Notes: generated by a model from the letters alone, not told the origin. A stretch of 64,000 bases of DNA from Aphrophora alni (GCA_963513935.1 OY740765.1:116379362-116443361); one strand, 5' to 3'; positions 1 through 57,015 are shown, numbered from the stretch's first letter. Numbers and translations are program-made.

Positions 1-1069
1 AAGTATGAACTTTTAGATAACAAAAGTCATATTTTGATTCTGTGTTTAGTAACAAATTGGTAATCAAAACATACAATATTACCAACGCAAAATCATGTGG
101 AAACTAAAGTGTTAAGAAATAAAAGTATGTTATCCAAAACATGTATAATAACAACTATGAACTGTATTTATAAAATATTTTCCCATACTATTCATTCAGT
201 TTTCATGGGAAATAGCATTAACAACGTCCAGAAAAAATGGTCAGTTAAGGTTCTGCAGAAGTAAAGTTTCACTAGCTAGTATGAATTGAAAGCTCTCACA
301 TTTAAATAATGCGTGGACGTGCTTCCACTATTAAAAGAGATAACTTTATCATACTTTTCCTAACTTAATGAAAATGTAATGTGACTTGGATACCACAACA
401 CATTAAGTTTATTAGAAATATATAATTTTAAAGATATCCGAGTATGGTTATATTTTTACTTTTTACATCTTCAATATTTAAAATACAAAAAGAATTGCAA
501 ATTTTCTAAATTTTAACTTATAAACTAATGTAAAAATAAACATCATTATTTTAAAATTAAAAAGACAACCACATTTCATATTTTAATTTTTTGAAATGCT
601 AAACAAACTTAATTTTCCAAACATGATATTTCTACCACATTTCATACTTCAATTTTTGAAATGGCATCGAACGTAATTTTCTAAACATTATTATTTTTAT
701 AATTTGTTTTGCATTTGACATTATTCTTATGGACATTGACTACAAGATTAGGTCTGCAAAACCTTAAAGTGAGGATTCAGCTAATCAGAGTTCTACTGTA
801 TAAGAAATATTAACATTTAAGAAATATGAAATCAAAGTTTTAGAAGATAACACAAAAAAAGGATTATAAAATGTTTGTTTCTTATCACTTTTTTAAAAAA
901 AAAAAAAAGTGTAGAGTGTAGGCAATGATGATCAAAACTGTTTTTCACCCATGCACAGAATAATTCTCACAGATTGATGAAATATCTCACATATATACAA
1001 TACTATCTTACGTAAGTTTTTCTATAACCTCTAATTTCCCCTAAAATTTACAGTTATAGAATCACAGAA
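1..1069. other. PEX19 3' UTR and downstream flank
   Basis: AT-rich non-coding sequence. A short direct repeat (ACCACATTTCATA followed by T-rich sequence and TTTTGAAATG) occurs twice near 570-600 and 634-663. No gene or TE is recognised. Confidence 0.5.
408..413 (-). promoter_or_regulatory. Candidate PEX19 poly(A) signal
   Basis: The first AATAAA I find on the minus strand after the PEX19 stop, about 660 nt downstream. Nothing else confirms it. Confidence 0.25.
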
Positions 1070-45677
<44,608 letters not shown>

Positions 45678-45704
45678 TATATTTCACTTTGAAAGAATAA
45701 TCTG
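45678..45704 (-). promoter_or_regulatory. PEX19: 5' UTR splice acceptor upstream of PEX19 ATG
   Basis: Minus strand reads CTTTTCTTTTCAG then ATTATTC and 24 nt to the ATG. A strong polypyrimidine tract plus CAG so close to the start codon indicates that the 5' UTR is itself spliced, with a non-coding first exon upstream (larger coordinates). Confidence 0.55.
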
Positions 45705-46960
45705 AAAAGAAAAGAAGATATTTGTCACAACAATTAGTATTTAAACTAAAATTTTATTAGACAGGATTGTTTCCAAAAAAAACTTTATAACAGCATGTAG
45801 AGATTTAGCCTCGACCACACAGAATTTTAGATCATTGATCCTTTTATACACCTTCAACTAATATGGATGGTATTCGAAATCTACAATGGGACAGTAATTC
45901 TTCTGATGATAGTTTACTTACTTTAGTAATAAAGGGAAACAGATGGGTTCATAACTTAACACAAGATCTGAATATGGTGAATTTCACCATCTGATGGAAA
46001 ATCTTTGTAAGGTTGAAACTAAATTCAAAGAGTATTATCATTTGAATTTTTCCCAGTTTGATATTACTTGTAATAATATTTATATAAACTAGAAAAAATT
46101 GTATATTTAAACTAACCTAACCAGTCTTGAAAAAAAAAAAAAATAGAGACCTCGAATGGCAATTGTGTCGGTAGCTATATCCCTTGGAGGCGCTTGCTAC
46201 ACTTGTTCTGTCCGTCCACTTCCGTTATCTATTGCTGCAATGATCTTATCATCCATAGCATGTTTAAATCGGTCTGTGTGACCGAGGCTAATTTCAGATA
46301 ACTTACATAATTGGTTGATGTGTCATTTTAAAGCAATGCACACAAAGTTTTTCAGTACCGTAACCAGTAATTTTCATTCGATGTGACTTCTATTTGTGAT
46401 ATAGCACACATCCCACCAGGAGTCAATTTCTTACCAAACTAGCCAATATATCAGTCGTCACTTCTGTAGCTGTGGTGTAACTTTGATTTTTCAACTCAGA
46501 GAAGTTGCCAGGTTGGAACAATCGATCATTAACGATTTTTTTCCTATTTCATCTAAGGATTGTGAATAGGCTTACCTACTGTGGAAACATAACGCTTTGT
46601 TCATACAGAATAAAATTATTATGAAAAACATGAAAGAATACAGTGAAAGAAGCTAGTCACAGATTGATTGTATACTAAACTTTTAAGTGGCTTATCTATG
46701 GTAATAATATTTAAAATATGCAAGATGATGGTCGGTAAAGGTGGTATTAGGTTTTTAATTTGACAAATATTTTGTGAAACAAAAATTTAGTATAGAAATG
46801 ATCTATACCAAATGGTGACAGGATCCCTCAGCGAAATACTGACATGTAAACTAGCAGCTGTGAAACCTATCAAAGTAGAACCACATCAATGACCTAGGTG
46901 AAAGCGGCTAACGCTACTTATCCCTGACCTTAGGAACACCTGAAGGTTGAATATGGCAAT
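45705..46960. other. Upstream flank or 5' UTR intron of PEX19
   Basis: No coding signal recognised. 46150-46290 is less AT-rich, but I see no promoter element I would defend. Confidence 0.35.
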
Positions 46961-46963
46961 GGC

Positions 46964-47275
46964 GACAAAAAAAAAAAAATTACAAGATAACAACATATTA
47001 TCTTAAAACTACTTTAAATATAAAATATAACATGTACATTATAACAAAAAATATTGTGAATCAAAAAGCATGACATGACTAAATGATATTAGGCTAATAA
47101 TCCATAGACAAAAAAAAAAAAAATTTCAAGTAAAAAATTAAAATTTACAAATAACAATATATCTTAAAACTACTTCAAATATAAAACATAACATGTACAT
47201 TATAACAAAATTATATAGTGAATCGAATAGCCTAACATGACTAAATGATATTGATAATCCATAAAAAATATGTTG
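46964..47275. repeat. Tandem duplication, about 161-bp unit
   Basis: Both copies begin with an A-run and contain ATCTTAAAACTACTT(T/C)AAATA, CATGTACATTATAACAAAA and GACTAAATGATATT. CATGTACATT lies at 47031 and 47192. Lies downstream (minus sense) of the Penelope-like remnant. Confidence 0.85.
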
Positions 47276-47379
47276 ATCTACAAATAAATCAAGAAAATGA
47301 ATTAAATTGAAAAGCAAAATATTCAACAGCTAATTAATGTCAAGATTTTACCTAGGTTTCAACAAAAAGAATAAACATG

Positions 47380-47800
47380 AATTAGGAAGAGGACCCTTAT
47401 CTGCGTTAAGTAAATAAGTCACTATCAGTTTTAACAATGAAATTGCTTTCATAGCTATTTACCAACTTATTAGAGATCACACACTTAACCATTTTCACAT
47501 TTTGTTTTCCCAATTCATGGTTCGTTTCCATTACGTGCTCGGCCACACTAGATTTCTCTGGCTTATTGTACTTAATATGAGCTACATGTTCTTTAAATCT
47601 GGTTACGATTTTTCTCTTTGTTTGTCCTAGATATACCTTTTCACAATCGTTACAACTGACTTCATAAATACCAGACTACTATAACATCGGAATTTTATCT
47701 TTAGGATTATCTAATAAATGTTTAAGATTGTTATGACTTTTATACGCTATCTTGATGTCAAGATTATTAAATATGGAGTCCAAGCTGTTGGTGAGTCAAA
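47380..47800 (-). pseudogene. Penelope-like element GIY-YIG endonuclease remnant
   Basis: Minus strand encodes SGIYEVSCNDCEKVYLGQTK and RKIVTRFKEHVAHIKYN, then SSVAEHVMETNHELG. GIYEV paired with VYLGQT, the CxxC between them, and the RFKEH and AEH-NH motifs are the GIY-YIG endonuclease of Penelope-like retroelements. Upstream (up to about 47800) a little of the linker (NNLDIKIAYKSHNNLKHLL) survives with a stop pair. No reverse transcriptase seen. It ends TDSDLFT-stop near 47395. Confidence 0.8.
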
Positions 47801-49338
47801 GGGTAAACTACAATATCTGACTTTACTTTTTACCGGTTGGAGAGTAGTAGAATTTATTCTGTCATTATTTAATCTGTTTCCTTAATACGTTGTCCTAAAA
47901 AATCTAGGTAAGCCTAAAACTATTTAGTATCTAACACAATGTGAAATGTTGGCATAGGCACTAGGTTAGCAAAGATTCTATTCAATATATGGACTAGAAA
48001 ACATAAATGAAATTATAACAAATTCATTGGTACTAAATTAAGCTATCTACTCAATTTTTTTTTTTTTTTTAAAGGTAAAAATTCAACGTACATCTCATAT
48101 AATAAAAAGTTTACTAATTTTTTTCAAGATTAATTAACATCAAAACTTATAAATAGAAGTGGGTTTAACCCCCTAGACACTTCAGCCTATAAGACTTTTT
48201 GTGTAAACGTCAAACCTTACCTTAAAAAAACACTACATTTTAACATAATGCTCACTTTTTTACCATAAAAACATAAAATAAAAAATAGGCCAGCAAATAA
48301 ACACATACGAATAGTTTATATAACCACTAACATCTAGCCAATTGTTTTTACTGAATTGTTGTTTTTGTAGTTGAACCAGTTACGAACTTAAAGATATTGC
48401 ACAATAAAATCAGTTTTGATTATCACTCAGATTAATGTGTTGACCCTATGCATAATACAACTTATGTTAATTGTGTATTGTACCTGTCATTGAAATTTAT
48501 TAAAGAAAATTGTTCAAAATCATTTACTACATACCGTACTTTGAAACAATGAGATCATATTTGATGTCAGAAGACACTTTTCAAGTACCAAAATATATTA
48601 CACTGGTACAATACACAATTACCCAAATTATTTATTGTGAATTTTAATTTTCTATAATATAAAAATATTCTGATGGCAGTAATTGGTAAGAAGTGTTTGC
48701 TTAATATAAAATAAATATAAAACAATTTTATATTACTTAACTAGTCCCAGGATAGGATATTAACATAATTTAACTATTAATTAGGCTATACACTAAAGGT
48801 AATTGTGGAGTGTGCATGCCAGTGGAAGTTAGTGCTGAAAAATCATGAAATCCTTTACTCTACCTTAATTTGAAAGAATTAGATCATATTTGATGTCGGT
48901 CTAAGACACTTTTGAAGTACCAAAATACATTAGTTTACTAGAAAATGACAATTCTAAAAACAAGAATTCCAGTTGTGTTTAGGTTACTACATATGAGTAC
49001 GTTCATCCATATTACTATGTTAGTCAAGTTAGTGAATGTCTCATCGCTCGATTTATGTTATGATTTTACTATGTTAGTCAAGTTAAAGAATGTCTTTTTT
49101 TATAAATTATATTGTACATGGTAACCAGTAATTGATTTATTAGGTCTGGCTAGATAACTATATACTTATATCGTAATTGTTTACTGTGACTGCAACCGGT
49201 CTTTTTGGCGATTTTTTAAAAATCATGTTCTACATACCTTAGGCCCTATTTATTAATTATAAAATAACTTTTCAACGGCAGAGCTAACTTTATCACCAAA
49301 AATCACAATTTCAAAACTAAAGAATTTAATGCATTTAT
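47801..49338. other. Non-coding stretch with local direct repeats
   Basis: 48543-48610 and 48870-48936 share GATCATATTTGATGTC, AAGACACTTTT and AAGTACCAAAATA. 49015-49095 repeats ACTATGTTAGTCAAGTTA twice, 57 bp apart. No gene. Confidence 0.6.
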
Positions 49339-49339
49339 A

Positions 49340-49409
49340 GATCACCGAAGTCAAGCAACATTGAGCGCTGATAGTACTTGGATGGATGACCACTTGGGAA
49401 CGCACGCAC
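49340..49409 (+). ncRNA. 5S rRNA fragment (pseudogene), missing 5' third
   Basis: GATCACCGAAGTCAAGCAAC, TTGAGCGC, AGTACTTGGATGGATGACC and TTGGGAACGC follow 5S rRNA from about nucleotide 40 to 105, including the internal promoter boxes A and C. The first 40 nt and the 3' end do not match. A retro-copied or SINE-borne 5S fragment is likely. Confidence 0.82.
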
Positions 49410-49454
49410 AAGTAAGATTTCTTCTTTTTTTAAAAATTATATGTAGGTCAGGTA

Positions 49455-49495
49455 AGGTGGCCAGGTGAATTATATATATATAATTCGTGTACAAA
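49455..49495. repeat. Palindrome of the GGCCAGGTG family (copy 1)
   Basis: GTGGCCAGGTGAATTATATA followed by TATATAATTC; related to hairpins at 50247 and 54377. Confidence 0.5.
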
Positions 49496-50239
49496 CCTAT
49501 TTTAAATGGTAAATTCACTTAATGGACCTTAACCTAGAAAAGTTTAAATTATGTTTTTCTCCGTTAATCATAACGTATATATAAATCTTGGTATTTGGTG
49601 TTACTATAGTAAAAATGTAGTTGTGAGAGTCTAACTTATTAACAAAGTTTTGTAATTTTATGTCTAAATTGTGTTAAAAATTAGATTCTTTATTAATTTT
49701 TGTCAAAACTTAGCAGTTAAAATTAACTTCCATGGAAAAAAAAAATTTTATTTTTAAAGATATGTAGAACATGTTTTAAAAAATTACAAAAAAAGCTGTG
49801 ACTTTCTTTGTAAACTATTACCCTACGCTTCTATGATATAAGATTCAGAATGACTAGGTCTCTGAAACCCAGACCTAGTAAAAGAACTATAGACCAAGTA
49901 ACGTAAATAGTAATTGTATACATATAGGTAACTGCTAATTTTCAGAATTTTTTTTTAATGTCTACTACAACTTACTTTTTAAGAATAAATAATGTTATCA
50001 TTGCAGAGGTCACTTTTTTTCACTGAAAAAATTACAAATTACAATCGATGGGTTTATAGGTTACACATAATGGCAAGACATAATAGCAATTAGAATAGCT
50101 TTTGGTTTGACGCATGCAAATTACACAATGACTACGTTAGATCGCTATTTATATGCCACAACATATATATGCATATATATAAAATTACTGAGCTAATAAT
50201 TTGCCTATTATAATACATAGGGTGATAATATTTTATATG

Positions 50240-50300
50240 TCACGAAGTTTGGCCATATGGCTATATATATATAACCACCTGGCCAAACCTTTCGTATATT
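50240..50300. repeat. Palindrome of the GGCCAGGTG family (copy 2)
   Basis: GTTTGGCCATATGGCTATAT on the left pairs with ATATAACCACCTGGCCAAAC on the right through a short TA loop. Flanking CGAAAG and TTAACTTCAA text is shared with 54350-54380 in inverted orientation. Confidence 0.7.
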
Positions 50301-51016
50301 TTTTGAAGTTAATGTCATTAACCTTTATGTAAACAATTATCAGGTAAATATATATAATGACCTTTCTTGACCTGTTAGTTCTTTAACTAGGTGTGGTTAG
50401 GTATTTGACACTTCTTAAAACAGAACTATTGGCGCAGAATAAAAAATACATCAATAGATTTTACTTACAATTGATGAAATATTTGTCTAAATAACCTCAA
50501 AACGCCATAAAAGGGTCATTTTAAATCGCAAATTTCGGACAGAAATATTGAATTGTGAAAGATAAGAAGTGGGAATCGTCTTTAATAAGTATCGAAATGA
50601 TGGACTAAACGCTATTTTGAAGAGGAATTGCCAAAATTTCGCACTTAAATCGTTCGGACAACTTTTCTCCATATTAACCACAAATTATTGTTATGAATAT
50701 TTACTACAATATATTGTCTTAATATTATCAAATTTAAATTGACACATGTATTTGACAAATGATAATTTAAATTTATTATAAGAAGTAATTACCTGTCATA
50801 AACCACCTTGAATAAAGGTAAGATTGTAATATGAATTATTGAACGATGAGAATGGAGAACTGTGAACAGTATCTCCGGTCAGAAATACAGCATGGTACTG
50901 GTACTAGATTTCCCTTCAAGGAAAATGGTACGAGATTATTTTATATGTATAATAACGTATCAATATGACTAATAATACATAAATTTTTGGAATTAAATAA
51001 GTAAATAATACTTCAA

Positions 51017-51022
51017 CTTACC
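51017..51022 (-). promoter_or_regulatory. Strong minus-strand donor; possible PEX19 non-coding first exon
   Basis: Minus strand reads GAAAGAAG|GTAAGT, a near-perfect donor, preceded by about 100 nt of non-repetitive sequence. It could end the untranslated first exon implied by the acceptor at 45702. The link is only positional: no promoter is identified and 5.3 kb of TE-bearing DNA lies between. Confidence 0.2.
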
Positions 51023-51429
51023 TTCTTTCAATGATTCACAATTCTTTTTTTTTGTCAATAATAAGATACAATCATAACTTGCAAACTGCATATACCCTTG
51101 AGTCTACAGTGTCTACACTACACTCTACAGGTCTGTATCCCGATCCCGATTCCTGTGTGCACGAACTCAATGCTCACTGCTCAGCTAGCTGCAATGAATG
51201 GGGGAGGGGTGGAGAGGGGCGATTTTACTACAAAATTTTGGTTACTCATGCTTCCGCCATAATTTCCTTGTTTCTTCTGTTTCATTATTACCTTGATAAT
51301 GTTTTGTTTTTCGTCGTGAGTAAAGTTAATTTTTACGTTTGAATTTAACATTTAATTTACAATATTTCTGAAATGGGTGATTTTTTTCATATTAAAATTG
51401 GGGGTGGTGGAAATAATTCATAGTCAGAG

Positions 51430-52880
51430 ATGAGAAGTGGTTTTAATCTGTATAAATGTATGAAAGAAGAAGCAGATATCAAGAGTGTGAAAATTATGTT
51501 AGTTAAAGCATGCCAAAGAACTGCAGCGACTACCGGTGTTAGTGAGCACTTGATAACCAAAAGAAATAGTGAAATAAATAAACTTAACGAAAGTGGTGAC
51601 AATGTTAAGTATTTTTCAACACCGGAAAGACATTCTGATCCCCTGAAAAAACCAGTTACAGAACTGAATGACTTTAAAAATGCGTTGTGAGAAGATAAGT
51701 TTGAAAAAAAAAGCGACTACATACTGTAAATTCTAAAAGGGGAAGTTAAAAGGTGCCATTGAAACTAGTTTAAGGCGTATTTTAAAATAACTTGGGTTTA
51801 GGTGGCTGAATACTAAAAAGAATAGAAATTTGTTAATTGAAAATCTAGACATTAAGAAAAATGATTAACATACTTAAAATCCATTAAACGGTACAGAGAA
51901 CAAGATCAGCTAATCATTTTGTTAGACGAGTTGTACATTCTTTCTAGCCACCTTTCAAATAAATCGTGGTCGAACTGGTCAAATAGTGGTGACTATAGTC
52001 CAATTTTTCATGGAGATAGGATAATTATTACACATCTTGATGGCGAAGTAAGCATGTTCTTGACGCATTTGCTATGTGGAAAGCCTGCAGCTTAAGTGGT
52101 GCTTACCACGGCAATGTTATTCGTTACATGTTTGTAAAATGGCTACAAGAAAAGTTGTTACCAAATATGAATCCAAACAGTGTTGTCGTTGTAGATAACG
52201 CACCTCATCCAATGTACAACTCGAAAAGGCTACCACATCTAGCAGTAGAAAGCAAGAGATGGAAGATTGGCTTAGCAAGAACAATATCCCATTTAGTAAC
52301 AGTACGTATGTTCCACAACTGTACAAACTTGTAAAATGTTAAAACAACATTTTTTTTTTTAGTATAAACCACAATATTTTAATTGAAACTTGCCGACCAT
52401 GGTTTCGCTAGTTAAAGCATTGTCAAAGACTAATACAAGAATGAAACAAAAAGGTTCAGTACACAATATAACAACACAGTATGACAATAGTTGGGTATTT
52501 CCCTTATACCTAAATGAGAAAGGTAGAGGAGGGGAGTGGAGAGGAGGGTCAATGACTTGACTTGTAATGGTTTTAAAAGTGGGGTACCTAGGTTTCATCG
52601 GTACCTAATTAACGAAATAGTGAAAAATAAAAGGCATGACGTTCTAAGACTTCCGCCTTATCATCCTAGCCTCAATCCTATTGAGCTGGTTTGAAATGAT
52701 ATTAAAGGATACGTGGCCAGTAGAAACGTTTCTTGCACTATTTATCAAGCGGAAATGTTATGAAAAACTTTTTAAGCAGGGGTCCTTAGGATTGGGTAAA
52801 GAAATGCCGATATGTTGAAAAACTTGAAGACGAGTACCAAGCTAAAGAACCAGCTATAGACAATATATTATTCACTTATA
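51430..52880 (+). pseudogene. IS630/DDE_3-type transposase, degenerate
   Basis: Pieces in order: an N-terminal stretch ending KKPVTELNDFKNAL (51645-51690); a broken middle; SGAYHGNVIRYMFVKWLQEK and LLPNMNPNSVVVVDNAPHPM (52090-52210, the second catalytic Asp in VDNAP); NNIPFSNSTYVPQLYKLVK; then after about 250 bp, YLINEIVKNKRHDVLRLPPY and HPSLNPIEL (52600-52690, the third acidic residue). The 52335-52585 gap has splice-like edges or is an insertion. Stops throughout. Similar transposases are common in insects. No termini identified. Confidence 0.82.
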
Positions 52881-52889
52881 ATAATCACT

Positions 52890-53755
52890 AATATTGAGAA
52901 CACGCACTCCAAGGTAAGTGGATAAATTTAAGAAAAAACCTATGATCTACTTTTTCCAGATTTTTTTTTTTTTTAATTTTAATTTGATAGGAAACAATAA
53001 ATAAATTGTAATACAAATGAGGAAAAAATAAAAGAATGAACGATATTTTTTGTTAAATATGGTAAAACATCCTCATTTAATGTTAATAATTAGAGAGTGC
53101 AACTACTCACACTGATGCCTTTATTTTAAAGGGCAGTACGGGAAAAAGCATGCTCAAAAATATAATTCTTGAGTACTGGACTAATTCCCGAAGAATGGAA
53201 GCATTCGCGAATTAATAAGTACCGGTATTAACAATATAAGTATTATTTTTTAGTGAGAATGAATATTTGTTGTGGAAAATTATGGATAACAACTTCGTCG
53301 AATGTAATTAATTATATAATTAAGTAACATCAGGTTAAGGGGAGCGCGCAACCAAATAATGAAAAAAAATCTTATAGTATTTTATTTGTTTTTTTTTTTT
53401 TTTATTCATTGAAGTATTCTCTTTAAGAAAATATAAGGGTTTTGGGAAAAACAGTTTAGCTGCTAAAAGATATTAAAAAACCAAAGTCACGCCTATGAGC
53501 TCGCGCGAATTCCTGAACATAGACCTACAACAAACTAATATATTGTACATTCGGGGATATTATGTTTCTGGTGTTTGCTGCTTGCTGGTGTTGGCCACAC
53601 TGCTAACACCTCAACTGCAAACAGCTGTTATTGTATTATTTGCTGCTTTTGCTTTGTTGTGAGTGTGAGGTTAGTTTTATTTCTTGAAAATTGAGAGTTT
53701 CATAGTTTACTGTGATTTGTGTCGTTGTTTTACAGTGTTGTTGTTTTATAGTGAA
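52890..53755. other. Flank between two transposase remnants
   Basis: AT-rich; 53540-53755 is more complex and leads into the Mutator-like gene, possibly its 5' leader. No separate gene seen. Confidence 0.35.
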
Positions 53756-54141
53756 AATGCCCAGAAAAGTTTCTTTCAAAACTAAACCTTAACCTGGATA
53801 TAGATGGAATCAATATGTAACCATAAAGGTAGGCCTAAACCTAATTCAAAAAGCCCAGACACACCCAGGCCTACCCAAACAACCAACCCTAGTCCTGTCA
53901 GTTCTTCAAAGAAGTTATCCAGGCCTATTAGTGATAATAATAACTACCAAGGTGCAGGTAAAGGTAACATAATATTATTTGATTTATGTGTACTCAGTAA
54001 GTGAATTAAAAGTTTTATACAGTGTAAATATTGCCATAGCACTGATTGTATAGAGATTTGTACTAAGGAAACAGGTCAGCATTATTTAGCTGCGAATGTC
54101 AAGCTTAGGTGTAGTCTTTGTTCACAGTCTAATCAGTTCTG

Positions 54142-54519
54142 GCTACTTACGTATTAACGCCACCGCAGCAGAAGTTGCGCTAATGCGCATGCGCCAATAA
54201 AGAACAAACTGGTTTAAGGGAAGCAGAATTCCATTTTTTTCAGCTTTGAGATTCATATACTTTCATTTTATGATTTGTCGCAAAAATTTTATGCGTAGAT
54301 TGGTGGCACTTCACTTTTAAAGCTCATGTTTATCCATGATCTAATTTCAAATTATTAACTTCAATAAACTTACGAAAGGTTTGGCCAGGTGATTATATAT
54401 ATATATATATAGCTACCTGGCCAAACCTGTCATGATATATAATTATATCGCAAAGTAAGCAAATATTGGCGCATGCGCATTAGCAACTTCTGCTGCAGTG
54501 GCGTTAATACGTAAGTACC
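54142..54519. mobile_element. 378-bp MITE inserted in the Mutator-like pseudogene
   Basis: About 55-bp terminal inverted repeats: left GCTACTTACGTATTAACGCC and on to ATGCGCATGCGCCAATA; right is the inverse with two or three differences. Direct 8-bp duplication CAGTTCTG at 54134-54141 and 54520-54527. An 8-bp duplication fits hAT; a 9-bp one would fit Mutator. The interior carries the GGCCAGGTG palindrome at 54377-54432. Confidence 0.92.
54375..54432. repeat. Palindrome of the GGCCAGGTG family (copy 3)
   Basis: AGGTTTGGCCAGGTGATTAT, a (TA)n centre, then AGCTACCTGGCCAAACCT; same family as 50240-50300, here inside the 378-bp MITE. Confidence 0.75.
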
Positions 54520-55861
54520 CAGTTCTGTTACATATATATACAAACAAAGATATAACAAAGACAATGGAAAAATATGACATAAACATGATGTTTTTTACGC
54601 TATGAGGTCAATCGGATGCATATATACATCATTTAAAACATTGCCCTAATATACTCTAATGAATTTGCCCCTGCCGCCGCAAAAATTCACACAGTATACT
54701 ATATAAGTACGAGAGCAGCAACAGTTAAAGCTGTAGACCAAAATATGAATGATGAGGGGCCTAATACAAATTTGGCGGTTTGTTTAGACGGCTCGTGGCA
54801 GAGAAGAGGCCATTTGTCATTGAACGGTTTTGTTAGTGTCACTTCCTTCAACACGGGCGAAGTGTTGGATGTGAAATGTTGTCAGATGTGTTTAGTAGCT
54901 AAAAATAATGTCCCAGACCACAGATGTACAAGGAATCATACCGGTACCAGTGGCAGTATGGAGGTAGCAGGAGCGGTCAAGGTTTTTTAAAAACTCGACT
55001 AACTGAGAGGTTTGATATGTAAAATATCTTGGTGATAGGGGACAGTAAAAGTTTTAAAAAGGTTACGGATGATAAGCCTTATGTGGAGGATGTTAATGTT
55101 GAGAAACTCGAATGTGTTAATCATGTTAAAAACAAATGGGTACACGGCTCAAATATTTGAAAAAAAGTTTTGAGAAACAAAAATTAGAAGACAGCAAAGG
55201 CTTAGGTGGTCGAAACAGACTTGACAGATAAAGAAATTTATAAATTACAAGAATATTATGGTTTGGCAATAAAAAGAGGAGGCTCTGATTTGGAATAGAT
55301 GAAAAGAAATGTGTGGGCTACATATTTCCATAAAATATCAAGCGATGACAAACCGCAGCACAACCTATGCGCCCCTGGACCTGACACTCAGTGTGGTTAC
55401 AATAAAGATACAGATAACCACCCCAAATATAAACACAAAAACAAATTGCGTTATGATATAATAGTTTTAATCAAAAAGATTTATCAGGACCTGGCAGACC
55501 CAAATCTCTTAAAAAAGTGCCTGCACCAAAGAACACAAAACCCAAACGAGAGTTTTAACAACGTGGTTTGGACAAAAATCCCAAAAAATGTTTTTGTGAG
55601 ACGACACTTTCAGATTAGGTGTATATGACTGTGTTGAGCTTTAATGATGGGTTTTCAAGTAAATTGGCCATTTACAAACTGCTAGGCCTACAGTTAAGCT
55701 ACAAAGCAGTAAACACGCTTCGCAGTTTTGACATATTGCGAATGAAAAAAGCTGACAAAGTGGCCGAAAACATGACCCAAGCAGTCCGAATTGCCAGAAG
55801 AAAAAGGAAAATAGACCTGGAGGAAGAAGAGGATCCAGACTATGGTGCAGGGATGTTTTAA

Positions 55862-56369
55862 CAATGCCACACTCATCCTAAGGTAAAATTTGACATTTAA
55901 CGCTAGTTTCCCAAAACTTTAGTTTTTATTAACGCAGGTACATTTTTCTCAGAAACTATTAAAGATATAAAGTTGAAATTTTTCTGGTCATACTTTAAAC
56001 TGTTTCATACATCCGTTTTATACATGCAAAATCAAGGCCATATCTATACATTACTTTAAATAATTAAATAATTTAGAATGTTTAGAAATAAATAGATCTA
56101 TTTTACTTAGACCTATTTTCAACTTAAATGAACAAATTGTATTAAATTCGTCACACCTTCTAAAACCCATCCTTAACATAGTTCATTAACCTTTATCTAC
56201 CTGCTAGGTCATTCCCCATACCTTTCCCGATTTCTCTATTGTATTTCAGTTTCCTGTTACTTGTGTATGTTTAAATAGTTGTCTATACCTGTTAATTATC
56301 AGTTGCCCGATGATGCCGCAAGGCAAAGGCAAGGTAAAACAATTGTAGCTCATTTATTTTAATAAAACA
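55862..56369. other. Flank; possible Penelope-like 3' tail
   Basis: Around 56295-56330 reads CAGTTGCCCGATGATGCCGC and AAGGCAAAGG, resembling 3' ends of Penelope-like elements. No coding part of such an element is adjacent. Confidence 0.35.
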
Positions 56370-56446
56370 TTTTGAAACTTTAAGCTTTATTGCTTTATTT
56401 TATCCTTGAATATGGAGTTTCAACAAGAAATATCTGCTATTACATT
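56370..56446. repeat. Block shared with 31554-31634
   Basis: TTTTGAAACTTTAAGCTTT to AAATATCTGCT, nearly identical in both places. It lies between the Penelope-like tail text and the second gypsy element. Confidence 0.8.
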
Positions 56447-56519
56447 AAAATTCAAAATATTACTGTTTCAAAATTTAAAATATCAGGACCTGCTAAGTTC
56501 TATATACTGACCCAGTGTG

Positions 56520-57015
56520 CATAGGCGGGACCACGTTAGAAGAGCATACGGAAGCTTTAAAAACATGATTTTCTAAAATCATTATTTGGAAGAACTGGGC
56601 CAGTTAAAGCAGGGAAAGTATGAGTCAGTAAGTGATTTTGCAGATAGAGTAATAAGTATTAATAACAAGTTAATAACGATAACAGGGAACGAGTCAATAG
56701 ATCACTTTGTAAAAAGCGAAGCAGATACTAGAGAATTGCATATATTTTTAAGGTGTTTAAGAGGAAATGTTGTGGTCTAAACTAAAATTTTAAAAACGCA
56801 GGAATTTGGTAAAGCCCTATATATTGCAGTGACAATGGACGAAGTGCAAGAACATTTATTGGATAAGGGAATAAATCTCCCAGATATAAAACAACCCTGA
56901 GAAATCAGGGAAAATTCTGTAAATTTTGTAATAAAGGAGGTCTTTTCGTAAATGTGTGTAAAAACAACACTCAACAAGTAAGACCTCCAAGACAATTCCG
57001 ACAAAACTTCTGATT
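56520..57015 (+). pseudogene. gypsy gag with zinc knuckle, broken
   Basis: LEEHTEALKT, then LKQGKYESVSDFADRVISIN and TRELHIFLRCLRGNVV, as in retrotransposon gag capsids. About 56925 a CCHC-like box reads CKFCNKGGLFVNVCKNN, where the usual His is not preserved. A stop at 56778 separates the capsid from the knuckle. Confidence 0.65.

Larger units (their letters stand above)
53758..55861 (+). pseudogene. Mutator-like transposase pseudogene
   Basis: ATG at 53758 (MPRKVSFKTKP then a stop), a Pro/Ser-rich head, then GNIILFDLCVLS, CKYCHSTDCIEIC and LRCSLCSQSNQFW, a zinc-binding module. After a 378-bp insertion: TRAATVKAVDQ, NLAVCLDGSWQRRGHLSLNG (about 54768-54830, first catalytic Asp), CLVAKNNVPDHRCTRNHTGT and SGSMEVAGAV, then DSKSFKKV and NVEKLECVNHVKNKW, and finally HNLCAPGPDTQCGYNKD and QRTQNPNESFNNVVWTKIPK. 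These match the Mutator-like domain proteins annotated widely in arthropods and cnidarians. Several frame breaks. The C-terminus ends at 55861 with DPDYGAGMF. Confidence 0.85.

Noticed and set aside
50487..50681. 64-codon minus-strand frame starting MVNMEKSCPNDL
   Set aside because: No family resemblance, no splice context, and ordinary length for chance in AT-rich DNA.
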